A DNA stretch of 64,000 nucleotides, from assembly GCF_000276665.1 (NCBI RefSeq), contig NW_004955484.1, positions 5,526,444 through 5,590,443 of the forward strand, in the 5' to 3' direction. This stretch comes from Chinchilla lanigera (Eukaryota; Chordata; Mammalia; Rodentia; Chinchillidae). The position numbers and the translations under genes are program-made. The notes beneath the pieces were generated by a model that had not been told where the DNA came from, made no database searches, and worked only from the letters and a program-made list of their open reading frames with translations. Shown here piece by piece: positions 47,525-58,949 of the stretch (position 1 is its first letter; each line of letters starts with the position of its first letter).

Positions 47525-47695
47525 AATGCTACATTCTCTTATTACAGCCCCCTGAGGTGAGCAGCGTTTGACTCACATCCTTGGAGGAACTCAAAGCTCA
47601 AAGAGGCCATGTGATTGCCCCAAGGTCTCCCAGAGGGCAAGAGAGACAGGACTGGGACCTGGGCTTCGACTCCAAGTTCACTTCTATGAATCTGT
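47525..47695 (-). repeat. MIR SINE
   Basis: Antisense MIR: TTATTACAGCCCCCTGAGGT, CTCAAAGAGGCCATGTGATT, GCCCCAAGGTCTCCCAGAGG and GGGACCTGGGCTTCGACTCC. Old and shared across mammals. Confidence 0.8.
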
Positions 47696-48854
47696 GACAG
47701 TGACGAGGCAGGGGCCTTCTGGAACACCAGACTTCCCAGGCCCAGGTATTCACCTTGAACGCCTAAAAAAGAATCCTTTCAGACGCAGTAATGCAACCAG
47801 GGCAGAGGGCGGTTAATTTTTTAATCATTGAGGTTGAGTTAGTTTCAGATTTAATGTCACATCTTTAGGAAGACGTGTGAAAGGTCAATCTAAATATATA
47901 TAAATTTTCTGTTTAATCTTGGCTTTTCATCCACTCATGCCCTTGTCCTTGGCACATGCTAATTTAGTCCTATTTCACTGTAGGAGTTCTGCAGACACCG
48001 TAAGATATAAGCTCTAACCATGATTTACAAGAAAAAAAAAGCCAAAGGAAGTAAAAATGCTCCCTAGATCAATCCGTTCGGGTGGCTCTGCCCTATTTCT
48101 GGTTTCTAGGCCAGACTCCTCACACCCTGGAACAAGCCACATTCCTTCCTGCTCGGTACCTGAGCTCCAGGGCCAGGGCTGAGACTACCACTCCTCTATG
48201 GATGACATTGCCTGACTCCAAACTCACAACACTGGTGGCCCTCAGCCACACAGTGAATCCTAAAAGGAAAGTAACGGTCTAACTCTGAAACCCTCTCTGG
48301 CCTGAACCTGCCTTTGGCTCTGAATCTTTTCTGGAAAAATACAAATACGGGCCCTTGGGGAACGTCAACCCTTTAGCATAACAGATTTCACTTCTCTGTG
48401 TTAGGAAAACCCTGGTAAGGTGAGTGCAGTCCCTGTCTACACACAGGGCAGAGTTGCCGAGGCATGTATGGGTCCTCCCTGGGGACACACAGAATGAGGG
48501 CCAGTTTCTACTAAGATCAGATGTGTCTCTAAAGAGCTCAAAGCCCAATGTGGTGTGGACAAGGCTCCTAGAGAGCCAACCACCCTCCAAAGGCAACCTA
48601 ACGCTCCCAGGACCTTAACTGACCCACTCCACCAGGTCAGTGACAGTGACTTTGTCCATTCACTGAGATGCATTTCTTCCCTAGCACTACTCCCCACCCT
48701 CACAAATGTAAATCCCTAAACAGAAACCAGTGCTGTTCTATACGTGGGACACTAGCATGTCCGTGTCAAATTGCTGTCAATCGTGATGGCCTAAGGGGTG
48801 CCCTGGATAAAGACAGCCGGGTAGAGGACCCTCACTCTGAATCTCACCGGATGC

Positions 48855-48995
48855 ACTGTCGTGGGGAGTCACACACAGTGCTGGGCCTCAGTTCCCTCTG
48901 GAGTAAAACTGGAACAATAACAGAACCTCCACATCGCACTGCAAGGAGGATTCAGAGGGGTAATGCATGCAGAACTTCTAACATGGAACACCTGA
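48855..48995 (+). repeat. MIR SINE
   Basis: Sense MIR 3' half: GGGCCTCAGTTCCCTCTGGA, GTAAAACTGGAACAATAACA, AAGGAGGATTCAGAGGGGTA and ATGCATGCAGAACTTCTAAC. Confidence 0.75.
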
Positions 48996-49710
48996 TACGT
49001 GATTGTCCTTTATAATAAATGAAGCTATTAGGACAACTTTTTTTTTTTTTCCTAATTAGCAAGCCTACAGGATTAGGGATGGAAATGAGCACCCGTGAAA
49101 CACACCTATTTGACTTTGCCCTTCTTACGACCAGCGCCCATCCCACCCAGATCCCAAAAAGGAAGGCATGATTGACAGTAAAGAAATGTGATATATAGAA
49201 ATTAAGACATGGGCAGCAGGGACTGAGCATACCCAGGCCAACCTCTTCCTTGTAAAAAGTGCTGAATTTTAAGTAACTCAATCAAAGTCTTGCTGCTAGT
49301 AGAACCAGTATCCTTAACCTTAAGACCATGCCTTTACCACAAAATTAAATGTTTACTGTATCCCCTTGCCCATGGCGGGGTCGGGGGATGTAAACCCAGG
49401 ACATGTTCTTTATCACATCTGTCAGTGTCCCAGATGAGGACCAGAGGAAAGAGGGGAACTCAGCTGATGTGGCTGGCAGGTACTTTCCTGATTCTCCCAA
49501 TCTACTCTGAAGGATTTGCTTATTTGTATCTCTAACCCCACGATAATCCACAGACCAGGAAAAAATGCCCACCTGGTGGTCCAAGCAGGGGCATTATTTC
49601 ACCTTTAAACACAGATATTTACACTTGTCTTATCTTTTTTTGAAAGATAAAAGGCCAGTTTTAAAAACACAAGAGAAACATACATGAAAATCCTTTCAAA
49701 GGTGTACGCA

Positions 49711-49801
49711 GGGCCGGGGATATAGCTCAGCAGTGCGACACCTGCCTGGCAAGCTTAAGGTCCTCAGTTTGATTCCTGGTACCCAAAAAAAAAAAAAAAA
49801 A
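49711..49801 (+). mobile_element. ID SINE, moderately diverged
   Basis: GGGCCGGGGATATAGCTCAG, GCCTGGCAAGCTTAAGGTCC, TTTGATTCCTGGTACCC and a poly(A) tail. It lacks the GAGAAAAACC extension of the young group, so it is an older copy. Flanking GTGTACGCA and ATGTACCCA may be a decayed target-site duplication. Confidence 0.9.
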
Positions 49802-49922
49802 AATGTACCCAATGTTTGGCTCTGTCATAGTCCCCCTACTGTGGTGAGCCCAGGTCTGGCTTTGTCATTCTGAAAGGGGTTACAATACCATGGCATGGCA
49901 GTCTACGATGCAATGGGTGTTC

Positions 49923-50090
49923 CAGCTCAGTGGGTCTTTAACTTGAGTACATCTCGGAAGCTCCTGGGAGGCTTGTTACACCATGTGTGGCCAAGCCCCA
50001 AGGATGTCTGATTCAGCAGGTCTGGTGGAGCCCAAGAATGTGCATTTCTAAGTCTCTCCCAGTGAGACTGAAGCAGCTATGGTGGCTTGG
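49923..50090 (+). repeat. MER5A-like hAT (Charlie) MITE
   Basis: GCTCCTGGGAGGCTTGTTAC, GGATGTCTGATTCAGCAGGT, CTGGTGGAGCCCAAGAATGT and GCATTTCTAAGTCTCTCCCA follow the MER5A consensus in order. This is a non-autonomous hAT-Charlie element from before the placental radiation. Confidence 0.7.
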
Positions 50091-51159
50091 AAAGCAACTC
50101 CATGGAGAAGAGACTCAAGACAAAGTATTGATGTCCCACTATAGGAAAGAAAGCTTCCAAGACCTAAAATCTCTGCACTTGCCTTTTCCCAAAGACTATT
50201 TCAGAGTCTAACAAAGTGAGCTAGATAAATCATGCAATGCCTGCACACAAGAATTCACCTCCTTAATGAAAAAGTCACATGGAAGCAGCTGCCTGCTACT
50301 GGCCTGCTCCAGATACTTCATAAAAGTCAGAATTGGCTCTATTCATCTTCCTCTCCCCTTTCACACCTGCAGTCCACCATTTCCTGAGGCTGTGGCGGGA
50401 AGCCTGACTCTGGATGGCGAAGCATGAGGCATCACTCTCCCCCGTGCTCTGCGTCCTGCTGGGCGCACCTGTCTGGATGTCTTGCTGGAACACAGCCCGT
50501 GCAAGATTTTCAACCAAATATAAGAAAAATAAAATGGTCTTTAAAATTCCTGCCACGCACTTGAACTTTCCGGTGACTGCTGTGGACAGCATGATTTGGT
50601 GCTCAACTCAGAGGCTCCTCCTGAGCTCCCATGATTTGCTGACAAATACCCTCATCACCTTCATTATGAGAGAAGACAGAGGCGGCCGGTGTGACAGGGT
50701 GGAGGCTGCGGAGCACCCACGGAGCTGGCTTCTTCCTCCTAAGCGGTGCTTGATTTTTAAATTTTATTTTATTTCTCCTTTGAAAGAGAAAATGAGAAAG
50801 AGATGGGGCGGAGGAGGGAAATTTCCTCTCAACAAATGCCTTCAGCGGTGATCATGCTGGCCACGGCTGACATCTCGCTCTTTATCCTTAAATTCCATAG
50901 GTTTTGCTCAAAGTTGGAGAGGACAGTTCCCCTTGTGGGAGAAGGACAAGGGACTGACAGGGGTAGAAAGAGAAAAATGCTTCTCTGAGGACATCTGAGC
51001 CAAGACGCCAGGACGCGGCCGTCTGCAGGGTGGACAGCCACGTGGAGAGAGGGACGCAGTTTTACACGGCTACTTTCTCTGCTCCGCTTTCGGGCTCCCC
51101 CCATAAATAACCCAGACAAACACCCTGCGCACTGAGTTTTCTCTCCTTCCCCCCCTTTT

Positions 51160-51730
51160 TAAGTCTCATTAAAAGCCGATATTGTTCGGCCTCAAGATGG
51201 AGAGCTCAGCATGGATTTTACTGAACGTTAAATCAACCAGCAAGCGCAGCCAGCAAACTCTGTGGCACTTTAACTTTAAATAATGCAATAATTATTGAAT
51301 TTCCTTTTTATAACTGAAGTGCTGGAATGTAAACAATGGGGCTGTAATTGCAGGAAGGGGGATCAATAGAGGCAATCGTTTTCAGCCATGTTAATTGTAA
51401 ATACAATTGCTCCAAGATGTCAGCCTTGTTCTTCTTGCTCCCAGAATCATCCTAACGGATGACAGAGTCCAACTTTCCCATTACAGCTGTTCGTTCCTTT
51501 AAGAGGTTCTCAATCAGGTCTGATCAATCTGTCAAGATAATGCATGGAGTAAGTAAGACTCTTCCAAACACAGGCTCCCAATCAATAGCCCGGACCGGCT
51601 TAATGAGGTGGGGCTAAGGCCCAGAGGGAGGTAGCAGCCCCGGCTTGTGCCTAGGTTTGGCAGGCGGGCTTCCTCGCATGGCCCTGATAAACAGATCAGC
51701 GCTTAATGAGGACATTAGTTATGCATGCTT
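51160..51730. promoter_or_regulatory. Strong candidate conserved non-coding (enhancer) cluster
   Basis: About 570 bases of repeat-free DNA with dense homeodomain and related motifs: AATAATGCAATAATTATTGA near 51278, TGTAAACAATGG (forkhead/SOX-like) near 51328, GCTGTAATTGCAGG, CATGTTAATTGTAAATACAA, TCTGATCAATCTGTCAAGAT and CTTAATGAGGACATTAGT. CpG is low, there are no sustained ORFs, and no transposon features. ZFHX3-type loci are known to be surrounded by conserved developmental enhancers. Constraint itself cannot be shown here. Confidence 0.42.
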
Positions 51731-52427
51731 CAGCAAGCAGTAAGGCACCCGTCCCTTGGGACAGACGGACAGAAAACAAAATAGATTAACAGAAAACAAT
51801 ATGGTGCCAAATTAGGTCTAACTGAAGACGTTTCCCTCGTTCTCCTGCTTTCCTTAATTGTCCAGCACAGTAGAGGACATCCATTAATCATTCCCACGGC
51901 CACGGGCTCAAAGACCAGGAGCATCCCCAGGGCTGGGGCATCTCTGGGTGCCTGCTGGCTTCCTCAGGCTGTCTCTGAAGATGAGCAACCTTATTTCCAG
52001 ATCACAAGGAGGGCTCAAGGTTTCTCGCAGCAAGGCCCCAGCAGAAACTAGCCGAATGGAGGACAAGGCTGATGCCTTCTGAGGTCCACACAGGTAGCTG
52101 GCGACTGAAGCTGGATGAGAACCGAGGGCTCCACCTTGAGGCTAAGGGGAGTCAAGAGTGAGGACCCAGCCCCCTGCAAGGTGCACAGGCACCCGAGGGG
52201 TCTGAATCCTTCTGAGGGTCACAGGAAGGCCCTGTAGGAAGTGTGGAGAGCACCGCCCCTCCCTCAGGGTCACCCTGCATCTTATTCTCATTCCTGATGG
52301 GTTGAGTGGGGAAGGGAATCCGCTGTGGAAGCCCTGGAGCCATGCTAAAGGAAGGAGCAACAAGAACTCAGCAGTTCCTTTTCCTTCTGGGGGATGCTTA
52401 GCTTACACCAGAGCTGTTCAAAGCCGC

Positions 52428-52590
52428 CCCGCCCCTACCAGCATCGCCAGTCCCAGGATGCGTTATTATGCAAACTTCCAGGCTTTGCCCAGGTGCATAG
52501 AAACTCTGGGGCCAGAGCCCAGAAATTCAGGTTCCAGCAAGTGCTCCCTGTGATTCTGACACAAGCTCACTTGGTGACCACTGTCCTAGC
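52428..52590 (-). repeat. MER5A-like hAT (Charlie) MITE
   Basis: Antisense order of MER5A: ACCAGCATCGCCAGTCCCAG, GCATAGAAACTCTGGGGCCA, GAGCCCAGAAATTCAGGTTC, CTGTGATTCTGACACAAGCT and GGTGACCACTG. It is opposite in orientation to the copy at 49923-50090. Confidence 0.65.
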
Positions 52591-53149
52591 TGGTACAGTG
52601 GACAAGGCAGATTCCACAAGGGGAGGTTTTCTAGGACGTTAGAGAGTTGGCCAACTGGTTCTTTCCAAGCCAACGTAGTTCAGTGCCCAAGATCTATCTG
52701 GGAAACTGTATTGTCACTGAAGTTTGGCTGAGAGGAAGAACTATTCATTCTAGCCTACCACTAACTGCTCCAGCACACAAACTCAAAGACTATGGAGGCC
52801 CATGAAAAAATTCCATTTTATTAGCTGGAAAAGACCGAGTGGGTCAGATTACTAAATTTCGAAAGTTAACAACCTCCTACTGTGGCTGAAGTAAAGTGAC
52901 AATAGCTGGGTCTGAAGCTGGTTCTGAGGAAGAAACTAAATTTTCAGCTAGAATAGTCAGATCCCCCGCTCAGCCAAGGCCCAGCTCCCAGGCCGCTGAG
53001 GCTCCAAAGCCTTCCCAACTGGGGGCTCAGCCTCTGCCTCTCACCCCACAGCCCTCCAGAAGCAGCTTCCTTGCTGTACGGAAGACGCAGGACTGCAAAC
53101 CAGCCCCGCTCCTCCACTACCCCGTGCAGAGCCCCTCCCGGGCTGGGAC

Positions 53150-53250
53150 CAGGTCGTGTCTGTCTACCCTCAGTGCCCAGCAGAGCTCTTGGGCCATAGT
53201 AGGCACTTAAAAACTGCTGGCCGAGGCTCTGATCAAATGAGGAAAATCCT
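53150..53250 (+). repeat. L2 LINE 3'-end fragment
   Basis: TCTACCCTCAGTGCCCAGCA and GCCATAGTAGGCACTTAAAA match the L2 3' terminus ('gtgcctggcacatagtaggcgctcaataaa'). Confidence 0.55.
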
Positions 53251-53254
53251 CTCT

Positions 53255-53480
53255 TGCTCCATTTTACTCCTGATCATTAGCTTGCTGTCCAAGACCCACT
53301 GAATCCAGTCCAACTCTAACCTTTCTCTGGTATCCCATTCCACATTCCACACGCACTGGTCCACCACCCTTCAGCCTTTCAGACTCAGTTTCCTTTCCTG
53401 CTTGGACCCCTCTGGCTTGTGCTGAAACACATCATTCCCAAGGCAGCACCTCCCCTGGAAACCCTCCCCCGTCACATCTG
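53255..53480 (+). repeat. Probable L2 LINE fragment
   Basis: Pyrimidine-rich CTTTCAGACTCAGTTTCCTT and CAGCACCTCCCCTGGAAACC resemble the L2 segment 'tcagctcaaatgtcacctcctcagagaggcc'. This is a weaker match than the adjacent 3' end. Confidence 0.35.
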
Positions 53481-53817
53481 TCCCTGCACCCCCGGTCCCA
53501 GATTACAAGGTGATCCCTGTCAGTGCCCACCAAAATCATTCCTTGGTGCCCATGCGTCACATGATGTCCACACAGGGCTGTCTGTTCCCTCACGACTGAG
53601 ATGGAAGGCTGGCAACTACAGAATAAGTACATTTGCTAGCATCCACTCCTTGTTTAAATAAGATTTTATGGCAGGAGACAATTACTATAAATGCCTGTGC
53701 TTGGTGACATTTTTTAGGATGTGAATCACAAAAGAACTTCCCTCCTCTCTCCAAGTCAGCCCAAGTTCCCCGGCCAGAGGACAACTTAGTGATCATCACT
53801 CATCCATCCTTTCCCTT

Positions 53818-53942
53818 TTGGTTTGATTTGGTATTGAGTGAGACGGTCTCTCACTATGCTCTCCAGGCTGGGCTCGAACTTGCGATCTTCCTGCCTCAGC
53901 CTCTTGAGTACTGGGATCACAGGTGCACACTACCATATTCAG
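53818..53942 (-). mobile_element. B1 SINE (7SL-derived)
   Basis: In antisense: GAGACGGTCTCTCACTATGC, TCCAGGCTGGGCTCGAACTT, GCCTCAGCCTCTTGAGTACT and GGGATCACAGGTGCACACTA. It is a B1 monomer lacking most of its tail. Confidence 0.88.
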
Positions 53943-54498
53943 TTACCCTTCCATTTCTTCTATCTAACTAGCTTTGCTTTTTATCTAGGTTTCTTATTAC
54001 AGTCTTTGACTAACAGTTGACAAATAACTGCAATATACTGTAAATAGCCAATATACTTGGCTATACACTGAAAACATCTAGAACAGGAGAACATCAGACA
54101 ATGGGAAGAAAAGGCAGCCTCCACAGCTGTCTCACTGGACAGCAACTCAAGCTGTCAGAACACTGGCCAAGTCCACCATACCTTTCAGACAAAAACAATG
54201 TCTGTTAATGCTAAATAGAAAAGGCCTACTGACTCCAGCAGAAGCGGGTGAAAGTGCAGGCACCTGAATAACTAGGGGCCATGCGGTTCACCCAGAGCGG
54301 ATGGACAAAAGCTCCTTATCCCTGGCTTTGACAAGACAGCATGGGGAGGGTTCTCTTTTTTCCACATACACATATATTGCACATAAACAATATTATTTTC
54401 TCCCAGAACTTCCTGGGCCCCTATCCGACTGCCTGCTGTTGACAACTGCTGTTGCCTGACCTCAGATTCTCATACTCCCTAACGAATGGCTGCCTGGG

Positions 54499-54604
54499 GC
54501 CGGGGATTTAGCTCAGCGGCAAAAGCGTTTGCCTGGCAAGCGCAAGGTCGTGAGTTCGGTTCCCGGTACCGGAGAAAAACAAAAACAACAACAACAACAA
54601 AAAA
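54499..54604 (+). mobile_element. ID SINE (tRNA-derived)
   Basis: GGCCGGGGATTTAGCTCAGC, one extra A in GGCAAAAGCG, the GGTACCGGAGAAAAAC extension and a CAACAACAA tail. A 15-bp target-site duplication, GAATGGCTGCCTGGG, lies at 54484-54498 and 54605-54619. Confidence 0.93.
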
Positions 54605-54884
54605 GAATGGCTGCCTGGGTGTCCTACCGTCCCCTGTTCAAATCCCCAGAGCTGCCAGGAAAGGACCCTGCACACGGGGTTCCAGGCTGCATACTGTCAG
54701 GTGCATCTTCCCCCTCCCAGATTTTGCCCAACTCCGGGGCCTTCCTGGCCTTCTGCCTGGCGGGCCAACCCCAGTGACAACTCACCTCTCCCAGGGATGT
54801 CCACACAGCCTGGGCCAAAGCCCTTGCTGGTTCTGGCCTCGAGCCCCCATTGCAAAGTGACTGCAGGTTCGATCAATTAAAGAT

Positions 54885-55082
54885 TTTCTGTTTGTTTGGT
54901 TGGTTTTTAATCTTTTTGTTGTTTTTTTTTTTGGTTTTCTGACACAGGGTATTACTATGCAGTCCAGGCTGGCCTTGGACTCAACTGTATAGCCCAGGCT
55001 GGCCTCCAACTCACAGCAATCTTCTTGCCTCAGCCTCCCAAGTACTGGGATTACAGACATTTGCCACCACACTGAGCATCTT
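54885..55082 (-). mobile_element. B1 SINE with internal duplication
   Basis: In antisense: a T-rich tail (54885-54945), then CAGTCCAGGCTGGCCTTGGA and GCCCAGGCTGGCCTCCAACT, two copies of the B1 segment expected from its characteristic internal duplication of about 29 bp, then GCCTCAGCCTCCCAAGTACT and GGGATTACAGACATTTGCCA. Confidence 0.9.
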
Positions 55083-55556
55083 ATTTTTAAATGGTGAAAT
55101 ACAGACAGGTTTCTCTTCAGATAGTCTACACTAACTAAATTATCCTCTCCTTATAATTCTAAATTCACTGTTCCAGCAGGCCAAGAAACACGGATGAGCC
55201 CAGAAGAAGTCTGGGTACACGGGGAAATCAATTTCATGCCAGGTAAACAATGGTTCCCAAAACCTGCTGGAGCACCATGGGTGATTTTCTTCAGTGAAAT
55301 CCATGTTTCAGAAATCTGAATTTAAAGAACTGGCAACTAGGAAACATGGTATTTGAGCAAAATGGTGGGGTTTGGGAAGGAGCAGAGAAAGTTGGGGGGA
55401 AAGGAGGGCCAGAGAGAAGACTGCTAAGATTCTGCCAGTGGTAAAGTGGAGATAGCTATGATACAAGTCACACTGGTCAGTAGATCCTATGAGATGATGA
55501 GGTCTGGACACAAACTTGGTCATGTCCTGTCTTGAGCTACAGTATTAAGACGCAGT

Positions 55557-55725
55557 GCCAGACAAGGCAGTGCACACCTAAAATCCCAGCTGCGTGGGAG
55601 GAGGAGGCAGGAGGACTGCAAGTTCAAAGTCAGCCCGGGCAACTGCAAGACCTTGTCTCAAAATAAAAAGGAACAGGGGTATAAGTCAGTGGTAGGATGC
55701 AGCTGACCACTCAGGACCCCACCAC
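55557..55725 (+). mobile_element. B1-dID dimeric SINE
   Basis: The left half is B1 (CCCAGCTGCGTGGGAGGAGG, GTTCAAAGTCAGCCCGGGCA, GACCTTGTCTCAAAATAAAA). The right half, from about 55669, is ID-like (GGGGTATAAGTCAGTGGTAG, ending CACTCAGGACCCC). The B1-then-ID order is the layout of B1-dID, known from squirrels, dormice, beavers and hystricomorphs. Confidence 0.78.
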
Positions 55726-56309
55726 TCAGTGGATGACATTGTTTTGGAGTCTCAAGTCAGTAGCCTCCTCTGCAAATTTTAATACAATCCGTGCAGGCCT
55801 TTTTATTTTTTCCACAGTAAGTATTTTAAGGGTTTACATCTTAAATCTTTCAGTGACCTTTCAGTACTATAATAACACAAGGCCAGAAAAACCAACAGCC
55901 AGTCCCAGCTTCCGGTGGCACCTGTGTTTTTATAGTCATTCTTCTGGCTTTGATTCATTCGTTCCCCACTTGCCTACATCCCAGCTTCCTGTTGCATCCC
56001 ACTTTAATCTCTCATAATAATGAGAGAGAACACTCGTCTTCCCTAAAGATTACTGACATCACTCTCTCTGTGTACATGAGAAAGGGCCTCTATTCCAGGG
56101 TGTCATCACCCATTGCTTCCTTGCACAACCCTCGTTTCCTGCCAGCTGTGCCAACCCTCTGTCCCTGATGGGCCATCTGTGCATGTGTGTGCACAGGGTG
56201 TGCACTGGCTCGGTCACTCCCTCCCAGGCACACCACATCCAAACTCCAGCCTCCCTTCTAAGTCCCCTCCCCACGTCCCCGTTTCTGCCTACAGTGGTGC
56301 TCTTTTCTG

Positions 56310-56440
56310 GTTATGGTGCCAGGTATTGGATTTACATACACAGCACCTTCCTCATAGAGACTGGAAGGTTCCTGAAGGCAGGAACTGTGTACCCTCCAAC
56401 TTGGTGTCCAACACGCAGCATCTAGGTCATCCCACAGCAG
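56310..56440 (+). repeat. Probable L2 LINE 3' fragment
   Basis: GACTGGAAGGTTCCTGAAGG, CAGGAACTGTGTACCCTCCA and GTGTCCAACACGCAGCATCT follow the L2 3' pattern of 'gactgtaagctccatgagggcagggac'. Confidence 0.45.
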
Positions 56441-56724
56441 GAACAAGGGGACAGGAGCGAGGAGCCATGCACAAGGCAGGGGCAGCTGACACGAAGTTGC
56501 CTCCACAGCCACAAATAGGAATAATGCCACCACTTGAGGGAGTAAATCCCAGTGAATCTGCTCCATAAAGGGCAAAGCCAAATGGAAAGAAAAGAGCTGT
56601 CAGGTGATGACGATCGCTCCAAAAGGGAACCTGAAGACTCAGAAAGCCTGCGCCCCCTCTGATGTCACTGGGGGCCTAGGTCTACACAAAGACGAATTAA
56701 TTACTAGATCGCCCGTTCACTTAC

Positions 56725-56761
56725 CTTGCTAATGAAATCATCAGTTTTGCCAGGGAAGAAC
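56725..56761 (-). other. Candidate same-strand microexon or pseudo-exon (speculative)
   Basis: On the ZFHX3 strand a perfect donor consensus, CAAG followed by GTAAGT, lies at 56725/56724, and a pyrimidine-rich CAGTCCTCCTAACAG acceptor ends at 56762. The enclosed 37 bases are not a multiple of three. It may be a decoy or pseudo-exon, or an alternative exon. Confidence 0.2.
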
Positions 56762-56859
56762 CTGTTAGGAGGACTGGCTTGCCTCTGGGTCTAAGTTCCA
56801 CTGGTGCCAGATGCATTTCCCAGCGACAACATGACTCATGAGATGACACAAATTGCCAG

Positions 56860-57010
56860 CGGGCTTTGTTATTACGTGACCTTCAGCAAGTCACCCTTCC
56901 GTCCCCGCTTTGGCAATGACATCTGGATGGTAATACTAAGAACCCACTCCGTGGCATTATCATGAGGAATGACGACGGGGCGCAGCTAATAATGCCTGGG
57001 AAGCACTTTG
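56860..57010 (+). repeat. MIR SINE
   Basis: Sense MIR: TTATTACGTGACCTTCAGCA, AGTCACCCTTCCGTCCCCGC, GGTAATACTAAGAACCCACT, CATTATCATGAGGAATGACG and GCCTGGGAAGCACTTTG follow the MIR consensus from core to 3' end. Confidence 0.72.
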
Positions 57011-57407
57011 TCTTTGTAGAGAGCTATATTACTTAACATTTAGAATAATACTCACTGTTTCAGCTTGAGAAAGCATTCAGATTTTAGCTAAACCGAAGGC
57101 TGCACACATCCACTAATGAGCAGTGTCCTTCCTACAGAACGTTGAAAGCTACTCAGTCTCCTGAATAAAATGACTAGCAGTACATTAGCGAGGGGCCGAG
57201 GCAGGGTTAGTTACCATGAAACCAGGGTCACTGCATTCAACATCTAATAAGCAAATTCTTCAGATCACAGAAATAAACCAGAGGCAGCCAGACTGACAAC
57301 AAATGCATTCTGAAGGATGGTGTGGGTAGAATAAGGTCTCAGTCTACAGTTTCCCCAGAATTCATTAAAACACAGCTTCTTAGAAGACACATTTCTAGCA
57401 TTTAGGC

Positions 57408-57595
57408 CAGCGGTCCCCAAACTTTTCCTGTAAAGGTCCAGTTGGTAAACATCTTAGGCCTGAGGGCAACACCAGCCATGTCGTAATGCTGCCGTCACAG
57501 CACTAAACCTGTGACACACATGGAAAGGAATAAGCGTGGCTGCGCTCCAATAAAACTTTATTTGTAAAAACAAGGGGCTGGCTGGACTCTCTCCC
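57408..57595 (+). repeat. hAT-type non-autonomous DNA transposon relic (copy 2)
   Basis: CAGCGGTCCCCAAACTTTTC, CTGTAAAGGTCCAGTTGGTA, GGCTGCGCTCCAATAAAACT and TTATTTGTAAAAACAAGGGG. Same family as 42779-42990 but on the other strand. Confidence 0.75.
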
Positions 57596-57676
57596 ACTGT
57601 GCATAATATGCTGACACTGAAAATTCACTCAATCATTTGGAATACCACATGGCTGGTCTTACTGAAGAGGGCAAGT

Positions 57677-57678
<2 letters not shown>

Positions 57679-57718
<40 letters not shown>
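57679..57718 (+). repeat. (AC)20 microsatellite
   Basis: A perfect run of 20 AC units, likely highly polymorphic. Confidence 0.97.
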
Positions 57719-57720
<2 letters not shown>

Positions 57721-58526
57721 ACTTTGTTAAGCAAAATAAGTTTCTTATATCTTTCAATGTTCGGTAAAAGCTATTTTAAACTGAAGATCAACACCCATTC
57801 AAAAATCACTGAACTCTGAATAATGGAGCAACTTTGGAACACTAGCATCATTCCTTGTTTTCATGCTTCCAACGTAAGAGGCGTGTGAGCCGGTGCTCGG
57901 TCACAGGCCTCGTGCTCAAGCTCCGCACTGCCTCCTCTAACCAAGGCGAGCAATGCGTGGGAATATGAGCCAAGTTTATACATTGAGTTTCACAATCGCT
58001 GTAACTGACCCCACTCTCCTGGAATTTCTAACACTAACAATAAACCTGTAGCCACCTCCGACGCCCTCCAGTAGCTGAAGACAACCCAGATTTTTACACA
58101 GCTAAGAGCACAAAGAAGACAGTGACTATGCTGTCTCCGTGTCTTCCTCTACCCCACATTCTCAGCATGTCTCGAAAGCAGAATGCTAGGGAACAACTGG
58201 CCATCCAGGAATGGGTGTCCAGCAAGTCTGAGTGAGAAAAACAACCTCTCTCCAGCCCCACATAGGCTTTAAAGGGTTGGGCCATTCTAGTTTCAGTGGA
58301 GCCTCACAACCACCTTGCGACAACTGGGGTGGGAGACAGGGAAGAGCCAGGCGCCTATCTTCATCGTGCGTGGACAGAGGGAGGAAGAAGTCAGTGATGG
58401 CCAAGAGGCAGCAACTGGGAACCCTACGGGTGGTAGAAGCCACTGAGGGTTTTTTTCCCCTAATTTTTAATTAATGGTCAACATTTTAGAATCTGTCACT
58501 TTGCCACACAATAACTGACTTTCTTT

Positions 58527-58545
58527 AAAAAAAAAAAAAAAAAAA
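58527..58545 (+). repeat. A-run
   Basis: About 19 consecutive A, with no SINE body recognised upstream. Confidence 0.8.
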
Positions 58546-58949
58546 GTAAGAAGAAAGGAATACCTGGCTCCACATTCCCGCACATCAACAATTATCTAGA
58601 CAAGATGAGACAGGTGCTCTCCAGCCCAGCCCAGCACCCACGGTGACACCCACATGGTCCCTACTGACAAGAAGTTTACAGCCTCTCGGTTGCACCATAC
58701 GCAAAAGACAACGAGGCTACAGACGCAGGTCATGGAGATCAGTCCGGGTCTCCTGGTCCCGATTCAACATTTTGCCACCCTGTGCTGTGCTATGCCGTGA
58801 CAGGCGCAGTACAAAGATGCCCCTGAGAAACTCTGTGCTTCTGCAGACGGAAAACAAAAAGCTAAGCTTCCCTAGCCTCAGATGGTCTGCAGGTACGAGG
58901 GAATGCAGCTTCTTCCTAAGGGAAGCCAACTGAATTCTGCCACAGGAGT

